From contig CP070842.1 of the NCBI GenBank assembly GCA_020342155.1, positions 688,184 through 738,388 of the forward strand: DNA of 50,205 nt, given 5' to 3'. A model generated the notes under the pieces. That model made no database searches and had not been told where the DNA came from. It saw only the letters and a program-made list of their open reading frames with translations. The translations under genes were made by a program, and so were the position numbers. Positions 32,855 to 40,521 of the stretch are shown here, one piece after another (within the stretch, counting starts at the first letter, position 1; each line of letters starts with the position of its first letter). This stretch comes from Dehalococcoidales bacterium. GTDB taxonomy: Bacteria; Chloroflexota; Dehalococcoidia; Dehalococcoidales; Fen-1064.

Positions 32855-33179
32855 TGTGTGTGTCCTCCTGCTTTCTCTTGTCTTTCCTTCCAAGTGACTG
32901 CCGTGACTGGTAGAATCAGCCCTCATTACGGTCACTTCAATGATTGTACCATTTATTGAACTACGGTTCCCAATTAAATCGTCGGTTGGCTGATTGTATA
33001 TAAATAGCTCGAATCCAATGTAGATTGCCACCACCCAGACCAGAACGCCCTTAATTCACTACAAGCTGCCCATATAATAGTAATATAATAGTAATTGACG
33101 TGTTTTCGGCCTATATGCTATTCTGCTGCCAGTTACCGAATGAGTCCGGCGAAGAATACCGGGTAAAAAGATAGGAAAT
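32855..33179 (+). promoter_or_regulatory. Divergent intergenic region with a putative promoter for the GNAT gene
   Basis: 325 nt between divergent genes. TTGACG (33095-33100), 18-nt spacer, TATTCT (33119-33124) points toward the GNAT gene at 33180, which has AGGAA before its ATG. An AT-rich stretch with repeated TAATA (33071-33094) precedes it. The open frame covering 32855-33034 on the minus strand looks non-coding. Confidence 0.4.
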
Positions 33180-34011
33180 ATGAAACCGGAGATCATAATC
33201 AGGGACATGCAACCCGATGACGAGGAGTTTGTCGGTACTTGCACCCATGTTGGGGAGTCAGAAGAGGGCACTGCTTCTTGCTGGCGACGCATTCCCTGGC
33301 TACGTGAGCAACAACAATACGACCTGAGAATAAAGGTTGCTCTCATTGATGGCAAACATACCGGATTTCTCTACACTATGCCGGTTGAAATAGCTCCCTG
33401 CGGACCAAAAGGGCGCGAGCTTATGGTTATTCAATGTTTGTCAGCGACAAAGGCCGCTGGACAGGGTGTGGGCCGTGCACTGGTGGAGGCTGCTGAGGAA
33501 GAAGCGCACCGACAACAACGGAAAGGGATAGTCGTCACTGCCTACTATCATGATTTCTGGTTCATGCCGGCTTATTTCTTTGAGAAGTTGTGGATACAGC
33601 CGGGTTGGTGAGATCGCTGAAGTGACTGACGTCGGTGCAAGGATACACATGAGCAATATGGCTCTGTTATGGAAGGTATTTGACGATTCGGCTGAACCAC
33701 CCAGATTTCTCGAACCGAATTATGTATTCGAGCCAGTAGTCGGGAAAGTAGTTGTTGACCTGTTTACGACTCGTTCATGCGGTACATACGATGGGGAAGC
33801 CCAGCGTGTACGGGAAGTAGCCGGGGAGTTTGGTGACTCGGTAGTACTCCGTGAGTACTCTGCTGACGACCCGAAGGTTCGGGACGAATACGGCCTTTGC
33901 CGGGGTATCTTCATCAATGGAAAGGCGGTTGGCTGGGGAGGACCAGCCCCAAGGCACAGCCTTCGTGAGGAAATAGAGAAGGTCAGACAGCAGATTACAC
34001 CGGACGGATAA
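33180..34011 (+). pseudogene. GNAT acetyltransferase with C-terminal thioredoxin-like (YoaP-like) domain, interrupted by a frameshift
   Basis: The first frame (33180-33611) is a GNAT domain: IIIRDMQPDDEEF, the acetyl-CoA loop CLSATKAAGQGVGRALVEAA and YYHDFWFMPAYFFEKL. It then leaves the family pattern. One surplus T at about 33591 shifts the frame; removing it gives FFEKLGYSRVGEIAEV, and the second frame continues to 34011. That tail contains VVVDLFTTRSC and GIFINGKAVGWGG, resembling the thioredoxin-like C-terminal part of YoaP-type acetyltransferases. The whole would be about 276 residues. Sequencing error and true pseudogene cannot be separated here. Confidence 0.7.
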
Positions 34012-34193
34012 TCATCGCTGGCTGGCTGCAGAACGTTATCCTGCTACACACGTCTGCTTATATTATCGGAGAGGCTAAGGGGCGTTTTCGTCGGTTAGTA
34101 TCACTGGACGAGGTCGGTTGGGATACTCCCATATATACGATGAAGAGGCCCCCAGTTTTCCGATTGAGGAACTAGAGAAAGATTAGGAGAACG

Positions 34194-34706
34194 ATGACCT
34201 CTACAGATGTAATTGCCTTCTATACAGAGCTGGACAGAATGGGAATTCAAATCTGGATTGATGGTGGCTGGGGTGTCGACGCTCTCCTTGGAGAGCAGAC
34301 ACGTCCTCACGCAGATTTGGACATTGTTATTCAGCAGAAGGACCTGCAAGAGGTTGTTGAGCTGCTGGAAGAGCGGCATTATCAAAATGTGGAACGAGAT
34401 GATACCCGTCCCTGGAACTTCGTCTTAGTTGATAATGAGGGGCGTGAGATAGATTTTCATGTCATCGTTCTCGATGATAAAGGAAACGGGATCTACGGGC
34501 CAACCGAGATAGATTTCATGTATCCAACCGGTTCACTTTCTGGAACCGGGAAGATAGATGGATGTTCGGTCAGATGCATTTCACCAGAGTATCTGGCTAA
34601 ATTCCATACGGGATATAGATGTCAGGAAAAAGATATCAAAGATGTCTCTGCATTGTGTCAGAAGTTTGGTATAGATTATCCCGAAGAGTATCCTCGTCCT
34701 TCTTAA
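34194..34706 (+). CDS. Nucleotidyltransferase, lincosamide/aminoglycoside adenylyltransferase-like
   Basis: 170 residues. WIDGGWGVDALLGEQTRPHADLDIVI (about 21-46) contains the G-G/W and D-x-D nucleotidyltransferase motif and matches the Aminoglyc_resit/LinA-type family. NFVLVDNEGREIDFHVIVLD supplies the third acidic residue. AGGAG precedes the ATG. Relatives adenylylate lincosamides or ANT(2'')-type aminoglycosides, but many environmental homologues have no known drug substrate, so resistance should not be assumed. The 182 nt upstream (34012-34193) hold nothing I recognise. Confidence 0.83.
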   Translation: MTSTDVIAFYTELDRMGIQIWIDGGWGVDALLGEQTRPHADLDIVIQQKDLQEVVELLEERHYQNVERDDTRPWNFVLVDNEGREIDFHVIVLDDKGNGIYGPTEIDFMYPTGSLSGTGKIDGCSVRCISPEYLAKFHTGYRCQEKDIKDVSALCQKFGIDYPEEYPRPS

Positions 34707-34751
34707 TCGGCGTATTCCACACGCATACCGTGTCTTCGTAAGTGGGACTTC

Positions 34752-35414
34752 TCAAACTGTTTCGCAGATGCTCATTATTGTCATCTGAACCTCAGAAGGG
34801 CTATTACAAACGTAATCAGGAGCTGAATTACTGATTTCTTGCTTGCTCCCATATCCATAGGTAAAGCCGATAGTCCTTATTCGGTTCGACTTCGCTGCAA
34901 TAATATCTTCTTTTTTATCGCCAACCATTGCGGTTTCCTCTGGAACTAGCTTCAGATTCCTTAGAATAAATTCAACGAGCTCTGCCTTATTATCAAAGCG
35001 GCCATCCAATTCTGTACCAAAGATGTCACTGAACCATTGAGCAAGGGAAAAGTGTTTGATAATTCTTTCTGCGTAGACTGTTGGCTTTGTGGTTACTACG
35101 TAAAGCCTCAACGATTTCTCGTGTAACGCAGACAACACCTCGTCAATCCCTGGATAAACCATATTTTCAAAGATACCGACCTCTGAAAACCTTTCGCGAT
35201 ATAGACTCATCGCCTTTTCAATCAAGGGCTTCTCGTCAGAACAAAGTAACTTTGCAAAAGTAGAACGAAGAGGAGGGCCTATGAAATCCGTAGGCTTAAG
35301 GTCGCTAGGGTAGGGTCGTCCTAGTTGCTTTAGAGAGTATTGGATACATCGTGTAATACCTTCTTTCGGGTCAGTGAGAGTGCCATCCAAGTCGAAGAAT
35401 ACGTTACCTATCAT
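34752..35414 (-). CDS. HAD-superfamily phosphatase (phosphoglycolate phosphatase/nucleotidase-like)
   Basis: 220 residues. Motif I FFDLDGTLTDPKEGI (6-20, with both Asp), motif II LYVVTTKP (Thr), a Lys in the region following, and motif IV MVGDKKEDIIAAKSN. The cap with GRPYPSDLKPTDFIGPPLR resembles the 5'-nucleotidase/phosphoglycolate phosphatase subgroup (HAD-IA). Codon use is somewhat AT-richer than the central operons. Substrate not determined. The 186 nt to the next gene hold nothing I recognise. Confidence 0.88.
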   Translation of the reverse strand: MIGNVFFDLDGTLTDPKEGITRCIQYSLKQLGRPYPSDLKPTDFIGPPLRSTFAKLLCSDEKPLIEKAMSLYRERFSEVGIFENMVYPGIDEVLSALHEKSLRLYVVTTKPTVYAERIIKHFSLAQWFSDIFGTELDGRFDNKAELVEFILRNLKLVPEETAMVGDKKEDIIAAKSNRIRTIGFTYGYGSKQEISNSAPDYVCNSPSEVQMTIMSICETV

Positions 35415-35600
35415 AGTTTTTCTTGTTGCATTTTAACATTCAGCCTGACGGTTGTGAAGTTGTATTATTTATTTATCCCTGAGAGTGCCTTTTTGTGCAA
35501 AATACCCGGAGCTTTTATATCGATTCGGAGGATTATATTAAAACAAGAAAATCAATAACAGATAAAGTCCCGGGATAATACTAGCTCTATATTATGCACC

Positions 35601-37379
35601 CTAGTTCACTCTGAAGTCGTAATGAATGCTCCACCCATTCGTATAATTGATGCCAAGCATACCTACAATGGAGCCTTCTGCATTGTAGGCTTTTATACTG
35701 AGCTCGTATTCACCGGGTTCTAATTGTACGGTTACCTCGGTCTCAGTTACTTCACGACGTATCACTTCGCCCGTATCTGGATTTCGCACTTCAACCGTAT
35801 AGTAAGAAGCCTCGGGTAGTGGCTCCCACTCGAACATTACTGGTCCTGCGGGAAAGGTATTAGTCGCAGAAGGAGGATCATGTATTCCTCCCGGGTGGGT
35901 CGTCGCATTGTCAAAGGGCCACGTCAGGTGAATAACACGTGCTACCTCCATCTGGGCTATGCCAATTGTCTCAGCATCTATTGTGACCACCGGTCCGATC
36001 GTGTACTTTTGGAAGTCGCCTGCCAGGATAAGACCGTCCCCGTCGACATCCACACCTGTGAGACCTACCCGATAACTACCTGCGGAGATTCCATAAATGA
36101 AGTAGGTATCTGTGCTCTGGTAATATGTAGAAAGAAATCCGGTACTACTTGAAGTCTGAGTATCAATTAGATACATTCCGGGCTGAGCTTGCGTAAAGTC
36201 CGACAGCGGTTGACCGTTGAAGGTGAATTTGACCATTATTCCCGGAGCAGTACCAACCGCCACCCATGCTATCCTTGTGCTCTGCTGCCCACGATACGCC
36301 GCAATTAAAGACACTTCGTAGAGTCCGGGCTCACTGGGCGTCGTGAAGACGCCTGCAGAATCTATACTCCCTCCACTGGCTTCCCACGAACTCTGCAGGA
36401 GATCCTGGGGTATTGGGTTCTGGTAGGAGTCGTATGCTTCTACGTTGAAACTTATTGTACTTCCCGCGCTCGCAGTGACTGTTTCTGGCTCCAGGGTGAG
36501 AGTAAAGAGAGGGCCTGGTAATATGGTTACATTAGCAGTCGCCTTTATGCTTGTGTCGTCCTCTTTAACTTCTACTACTACAAGACCAGAGAACACACCA
36601 GTCTTCGTATAGTCCTTAAACCTGCCTGTGGTATCTATATTGCCCATAGGCTGAGATAATGACCATAATGCTTGTAGCCCACTAATTTCGTTTCCGTAGG
36701 CATCGAAGGCTTTGAAGTTAAAGTCCTGGGTCGAGCCAATATTTATGGTAACACTGGAGGGTGCTATTACTACACCGTCGAGAGGCCCTGGTCGGACAGT
36801 CACATCTATTAAAGATTCAATTACTAGTTCATCTAGGTCGAAAGTAACCAGTATCAGTCCTTGAAAGAAACCTGCCTCATTGCCAGCAGTAAACATACCG
36901 TCAGAGTCTATGTTTCCCCGGTTACTGGTTAAGCTCCAGGTGACCTGCTGCGCAGCGGCCTCGTTACCAAACTGGTCATATACAATCGCGTATAATAGGA
37001 CAGTACTATGCACCTGTATATCTATTTGCGTAGGATTGACCACCATATTTGTGGGTGGACCTGGCTCCACGTGGACTGCTCCTTCTTGTATTGCAGTATC
37101 TGTCCCACCAGGCCCGGTGACAGTAAGGCCGACTGTGTGCAAGCCTGCTTCTGTGTACTCGTGGGAAGGGTGTTGCTGGGTACTCTCGGAGCCGTCACCG
37201 AAATCCCAAAGCCGCTCCGTCACGATGTTTTGAGAGGTGTCACTAAACTGGACGGTTAATGGTGCATTACCTGTAGATAAGTCGATAGAGAAAGAAGCTA
37301 TCGGTGGAGGCGCAACGCAAGCAGCTAGTAGCAACCCGACAGCAAGCAATAGTAGAACTGCGGTAAAATATCTCAACAT
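35601..37379 (-). CDS. Secreted lipoprotein with PKD domain and Big-like repeats
   Basis: 592 residues from ATG 37379, preceded by GAGGTG; an in-frame GTG at 37388 is less likely. The signal peptide ends in lipobox LLAAC. A PKD domain follows (about 27-105, with LWDFGDGSESTQQHPSHEYTEAG). Three repeats of about 90 residues come next, each with a P-x-x-V/I...G-S...F/Y-D-x-(Y/F)-x-N core and a GxIDxxGxF motif (NIDSDGMF, NIDTTGRF, SIDSAGVF), as in bacterial Ig-like/invasin domains. The C-terminal part (about 480-592) looks like an FN3-type beta-sandwich (FEWEPLPEASYYTVEVRNP). It is probably a surface adhesion or carbohydrate-associated protein. Confidence 0.83.
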   Translation of the reverse strand: MLRYFTAVLLLLAVGLLLAACVAPPPIASFSIDLSTGNAPLTVQFSDTSQNIVTERLWDFGDGSESTQQHPSHEYTEAGLHTVGLTVTGPGGTDTAIQEGAVHVEPGPPTNMVVNPTQIDIQVHSTVLLYAIVYDQFGNEAAAQQVTWSLTSNRGNIDSDGMFTAGNEAGFFQGLILVTFDLDELVIESLIDVTVRPGPLDGVVIAPSSVTINIGSTQDFNFKAFDAYGNEISGLQALWSLSQPMGNIDTTGRFKDYTKTGVFSGLVVVEVKEDDTSIKATANVTILPGPLFTLTLEPETVTASAGSTISFNVEAYDSYQNPIPQDLLQSSWEASGGSIDSAGVFTTPSEPGLYEVSLIAAYRGQQSTRIAWVAVGTAPGIMVKFTFNGQPLSDFTQAQPGMYLIDTQTSSSTGFLSTYYQSTDTYFIYGISAGSYRVGLTGVDVDGDGLILAGDFQKYTIGPVVTIDAETIGIAQMEVARVIHLTWPFDNATTHPGGIHDPPSATNTFPAGPVMFEWEPLPEASYYTVEVRNPDTGEVIRREVTETEVTVQLEPGEYELSIKAYNAEGSIVGMLGINYTNGWSIHYDFRVN

Positions 37380-37640
37380 GATTATCACCTCTCAGTCACT
37401 TACATTGCCTTGGGACTAAAGTTGTTGTTCTTGGTGTATTTGCAGGATCCACGGGAACACTATTGTGTTCCAGGGCTGGTCGTAGATACGTATTAGTAAT
37501 ATACAAGGACGTTCAGTCTACATCACAAACAAACTGATGTCAATGTGAATTACCCTAGTCGTGGAAAACCGGCAGTATATAGATTGTCGCCCAGAATATG
37601 GATTTTGTATACGAATTCAGGTGCAACATGAGATTGTAAT

Positions 37641-37708
37641 TTAATGTAGAGCGGGTGCAAGCTCTTTCTTCTCAATACCAGTTCGGGATGCTTTTAGTGT
37701 GGGCTACC
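37641..37708 (-). repeat. Dispersed coding-motif repeat, copy C (decayed)
   Basis: The minus strand reads GSPH-stop-KHPELV, then after a frameshift EKKELAPALH-stop, matching copies A and B. It lies just downstream of the DUF998 gene. The rest of the 37380-37773 gap shows no gene. Confidence 0.5.
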
Positions 37709-37773
37709 AGAAGCTTACTGTTTCGCTCCAAAATAGGTAGGAGGGGAATGCGACTACATCCGCTTTCTATCAA

Positions 37774-38508
37774 CTAGCGGTCAGGGGATAGAGTAAAGCA
37801 CTTGATAGAGAGCGCTTCGATATAGATGAACATGGCCAGGGCGGAAATCTTCTGCAGTAATCCGGCAACATCTTCAAAGATAGGAATTAAAGAGAGCACA
37901 AATAATACAGAAACAATGGCTATAGCAGCAAAGGATAGTCTCGTTACAGTACGCCAGGCGGGCTCGGCTGAGACCATTCTGGCCATTACCAGCATCGCGA
38001 TTATGAACGCTACACAGCCTATAATTGATACCAGGTGGTGTATTATATCTTCCAGTGAGTGTATTCCTTCCGTTATGGCGGCGTTGTAGGGAAATACCGC
38101 TGCCAGAATAACCCCCACGCCATGAATAACTACCATGAGCCAGACTATTGTGGTTCCGCTCCGGGGTGCAAGGCATTGTCTCACGGCAAAGGACAGGCTA
38201 ATCATTAGAATCCCATATGATATGAACCCGGCATTCATCCATACCGGGTGAGGTGCGCCTACTGCGGAAAGCTCACTTATGGTATTTCTGATATGGTCGT
38301 AGCCCGGTGTAACCGATGCCCCGGCGAGTACGCAAGTGATTGCCGCTAATGGAGCTAACATCCCGCAAATCGCTAGATACCTTGACAGGCGGGCAGACCC
38401 GTAATAGTGGACTGTTTGTACTCCCACTTCCAAGCTCCAGTTTTCTGTATCAAGAACAGATATGCGTCTTCTAGTATATACCATGCCTACAGAATAGGAA
38501 ACAGGCAT
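37774..38508 (-). CDS. DUF998 family membrane protein
   Basis: Up to 244 residues, with about 6 membrane segments beginning LAICGMLAPLAAITCVLAGA. The family signature TPGYDHIRNTISELSAVGAPHPVWMNAGFI (about 68-97) is clear. HGVGVILAAVFPYN and HHLVSIIGCVAFI are also typical. The start is uncertain: the ATG at 38508 has no ribosome binding site, while a GTG about 27 codons in (MGVQTVHYYG...) has GGAG upstream and would give about 217 residues. Function of the family is unknown. Confidence 0.8.
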   Translation of the reverse strand: MPVSYSVGMVYTRRRISVLDTENWSLEVGVQTVHYYGSARLSRYLAICGMLAPLAAITCVLAGASVTPGYDHIRNTISELSAVGAPHPVWMNAGFISYGILMISLSFAVRQCLAPRSGTTIVWLMVVIHGVGVILAAVFPYNAAITEGIHSLEDIIHHLVSIIGCVAFIIAMLVMARMVSAEPAWRTVTRLSFAAIAIVSVLFVLSLIPIFEDVAGLLQKISALAMFIYIEALSIKCFTLSPDR

Positions 38509-38646
38509 GGGAGTAGATTACCCGTGCGATTCTCGAAGCCGACCGAATTCGATGAGATAATAATCACATACTATTGCCCACGGATGAACTATGCTTTAAC
38601 TGATAATAATTAGCCAGGTCTACCCGGTTGGTAGAGGGACAATGAG

Positions 38647-39333
38647 ATGAAAAGTACTTATAAATCTACAATCGATACTACTACACCGAAGACAATAGAG
38701 ACAGCGACATTTGCCTTGGGCTGATTCTGGGGACCGGACTCCCGGTTCGGGAGTCTCAATGGAGTGGTTCGTACACGGGTAGGCTATGCTGGTGGTACAA
38801 CCGCTAACCCTACATATCGTAACATCGGTGACCATTCTGAGACGATACAGATTGACTATGACCCGGATAGAATCTCTTATGAGGAACTGCTGAAGGTCTT
38901 CTGGGACAACCATAGTCCAACCATGCAGCCCTGGTCGAGGCAGTATCGGTCTGTTATTTTTTATCATAGTGATGAGCAACGCCAACTGGCCCTGGCAACC
39001 AGGCAACGTGAAGAGGCCAGGTTAGGGCGCGCAGTCCTGACCGAGATTGTTCCCTATTCTGTATTTCACCTGGCTGAAGACTATCACCAGAAGTATTACC
39101 TGCAGCAGATGCGAGAGCTAATACGTCAGTTCCATGCAGTATACCCAGATATTAGTGATTTCATGGATTCTACGGTGGCGGCACGCATTAATGGTCTTGT
39201 TGGCGGTTATGGTTCTCTGGAATCTTTGAAAGAGCAGCCTGAGTTTTTTGGCATGTCTCCGGTGGTGAGTTCGCGACTCCTGGACATCGGACGCAAACGT
39301 TTACCCTCGGCAAGCTGTGGCATAGGCCTCTGA
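38647..39333 (+). CDS. msrA: Peptide-methionine (S)-S-oxide reductase MsrA, predicted selenoprotein (Sec at codon 26)
   Basis: The full frame from ATG 38647 (GAGGG about 9 nt upstream) is 228 residues with an in-frame TGA at 38722-38724. The sequence around it is TATFALG-(TGA)-FWGPDSRFG, exactly the MsrA active site GCFWG with TGA in place of the catalytic Cys. Both flanks are MsrA: the downstream part has VVRTRVGYAGGTTANPTYRNI, the HSETIQIDYDP region and YHQKYYLQQ. A strong hairpin follows the TGA at SECIS distance. A likely resolving Cys lies near the C-terminus (SASCGIGL). The gene ends in a normal TGA without a comparable hairpin. MsrA repairs oxidised methionine; Sec forms are known in a few bacteria and algae and are more active. 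An annotation starting at GTG 38764 would miss the active site. Confidence 0.85.
38722..38757 (+). promoter_or_regulatory. Bacterial SECIS-like hairpin after the msrA TGA codon
   Basis: A perfect 8-bp stem, GACTCCCG (38737-38744) with CGGGAGTC (38748-38755), has apical loop GTT (or GGTTC if the closing C-G pair opens). A G-T pair extends the base. The loop begins 20 nt after the TGA, inside the 16-37 nt range described for bacterial SECIS elements, and contains the expected GGT. There is no T-tract, so it is not a terminator. Confidence 0.75.
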
Positions 39334-39442
39334 GGTGAGGCGTAAGGTGGCATTTTGCTGATTTTATTGCTGACGGTAGGACACCTAATATTCAGGGGAA
39401 TGAATCGGTTTAGGTTATTTATCCTGTCATGTACTAAATGGC

Positions 39443-39472
39443 TTGCCAAGAACCCTCTGTTTATGTTATATA
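39443..39472 (+). promoter_or_regulatory. Putative promoter of the heliorhodopsin cluster
   Basis: TTGCCA (39443-39448), 18-nt spacer, TATATA (39467-39472), about 37 nt before the small ORF and 260 nt before the heliorhodopsin ATG. Confidence 0.45.
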
Positions 39473-39508
39473 TTCAGGACACATAACGGGTATTGGGGGA
39501 AACAGGAA

Positions 39509-39652
39509 ATGCCTGGTGTAAGGCCCTTCTTTACCAATATGTCTGTTCCGATGCCGCTCTACAGGAAGCTGTACCTCGTATTGCGCAACAACCTGATAAA
39601 GGTGTGGAAGCGGCAAGGTTGCTGTGGTCATCCCGGAGAACCGGGCTGCTGA
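39509..39652 (+). CDS. Small Cys-rich protein (CCGHPGEPGC motif), possible second selenoprotein
   Basis: From ATG 39509 (GGGGGA 9 nt upstream) to TGA 39650-39652 the frame encodes 47 residues: a basic amphipathic stretch YRKLYLVLRNNLIKVWKRQ, then GCCGHPGEPGC. I have seen the C-C-G-x-x-G-x-P-G-C pattern in small bacterial proteins, often ending in a further Cys. Here that place is the TGA, and 15 nt beyond it starts a hairpin whose 15-nt core is identical to that after the msrA TGA. If TGA is read as Sec, the frame continues 11 codons to TAG at 39686-39688 (EAAEQSPGSGE). If not, the protein simply ends at Cys. It lies in the leader of the heliorhodopsin gene. Confidence 0.5.
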   Translation: MPGVRPFFTNMSVPMPLYRKLYLVLRNNLIKVWKRQGCCGHPGEPGC

Positions 39653-39667
39653 GAGGCAGCCGAGCAA

Positions 39668-39684
39668 TCTCCCGGTTCGGGAGA
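39668..39684 (+). promoter_or_regulatory. Second SECIS-like hairpin, twin of the msrA element
   Basis: TCTCCCG-GTT-CGGGAGA is a perfect 7-bp stem. The 15-nt core CTCCCGGTTCGGGAG is identical to the msrA hairpin core, and the loop starts 22 nt after the TGA at 39650 (20 nt in msrA). No T-tract follows. Another small hairpin (GGCTGC/GCAGCC, 39645-39661) overlaps the TGA itself. Confidence 0.5.
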
Positions 39685-39732
39685 GTAGTACAACGGTCAG
39701 GACAATCTTTGCCAAGTAATGGAGGTGTTTCC

Positions 39733-40509
39733 ATGAACGAAGAGACCAGGGTATCAATACCTCGACTTCGTCGCTTTAACCTCATCATGGGCTTTTTTCA
39801 CCTCACTCAAGGAATCCTCATGCTGATACTCAGCAGCGATTTTTCCCTGCCGGTTACCAGCGCGTTCCAGGTGTTCAACCCGGTGACAGAAAGGCTGGTA
39901 ACTTCTTATGACACCATTATCGACCTCCGCATCGGGCCGCTGGTGGCTGCATTCCTGCTGATATCGGCAGTAGCCCACTTCTCGATTTCGGCCCCTGGTG
40001 TGTTCGGCTGGTATTCCCGCAATCTGGGAAAGGGTATCAACCACGCTCGCTGGATGGAATATTCGCTAAGTGCTTCGTTGATGATTGTGGTCATTGCCAT
40101 GCTGGTTGGTATCTATGATATCGCCAGTCTTATCTTAATTTTCGCCGTCAACGCGACCATGATTCTCTTCGGCTGGCTGATGGAACTCTATAACCAGAGG
40201 ACGGAGAAGACGAACTGGACACCTTACTGGTTCGGCGTATTCGCCGGGGCAATTCCCTGGGTTGTTATCGCAATTTACCTTATCGGGGCCGGCAATGAGG
40301 CTGGAGGGCCTCCGGGTTTTGTATATGCAATCTTTTTTACCATTTTTCTCTTTTTCAACAGCTTCGCGGTCAACATGATGCTGCAATATAAGAAGGTGGG
40401 CCGGTGGCGGGACTATCTCTACGGGGAGCGGGCTTATATCATACTGAGCCTGGTGGCCAAGTCGGCATTGGCCTGGCAGGTGTTCGGTGGTACCCTCCGG
40501 CCTGTTTAG
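39733..40509 (+). CDS. Heliorhodopsin (retinal-binding seven-helix photoreceptor)
   Basis: 258 residues from ATG 39733, with GGAGGT about 7 nt upstream; the frame is open earlier but not coding. Seven hydrophobic segments are visible. The Schiff-base Lys is K243 in ILSLVAKSALAWQVFGG (helix 7). The counterion is E109 in ARWMEYSLSASLMI (helix 3). H23 (MGFFHLTQG) and H82 (SAVAHFSIS) match the conserved His of heliorhodopsins. Other signatures are LILIFAVNATMILFGWLMEL and FNSFAVNMMLQYKKVGRWRDYLYGE. Heliorhodopsins have inverted topology, slow photocycles and no established pump activity; sensory or enzyme-regulating roles are proposed. degV follows after 12 nt and is surely cotranscribed. Confidence 0.93.
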   Translation: MNEETRVSIPRLRRFNLIMGFFHLTQGILMLILSSDFSLPVTSAFQVFNPVTERLVTSYDTIIDLRIGPLVAAFLLISAVAHFSISAPGVFGWYSRNLGKGINHARWMEYSLSASLMIVVIAMLVGIYDIASLILIFAVNATMILFGWLMELYNQRTEKTNWTPYWFGVFAGAIPWVVIAIYLIGAGNEAGGPPGFVYAIFFTIFLFFNSFAVNMMLQYKKVGRWRDYLYGERAYIILSLVAKSALAWQVFGGTLRPV

Positions 40510-40521
40510 TGAGGGTAAGGT

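Noticed and set aside
34194..34706. Acquired antibiotic-resistance gene
   Set aside because: The fold matches drug adenylyltransferases, but there is no mobile element next to it, and environmental relatives often have unknown substrates. Resistance is not supported.
38722..38724. TGA in msrA as a sign of genome-wide TGA reassignment
   Set aside because: TGA is used as a normal stop in this window, including at the end of msrA itself. Local recoding is the better explanation.
38620..39006. 128-codon minus-strand frame at the msrA locus
   Set aside because: Antisense to the MsrA active site and catalytic core; no family features.
39668..39684. Hairpin before the heliorhodopsin gene as a terminator
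   Set aside because: No T-tract follows, and the core matches the hairpin inside the msrA coding region.
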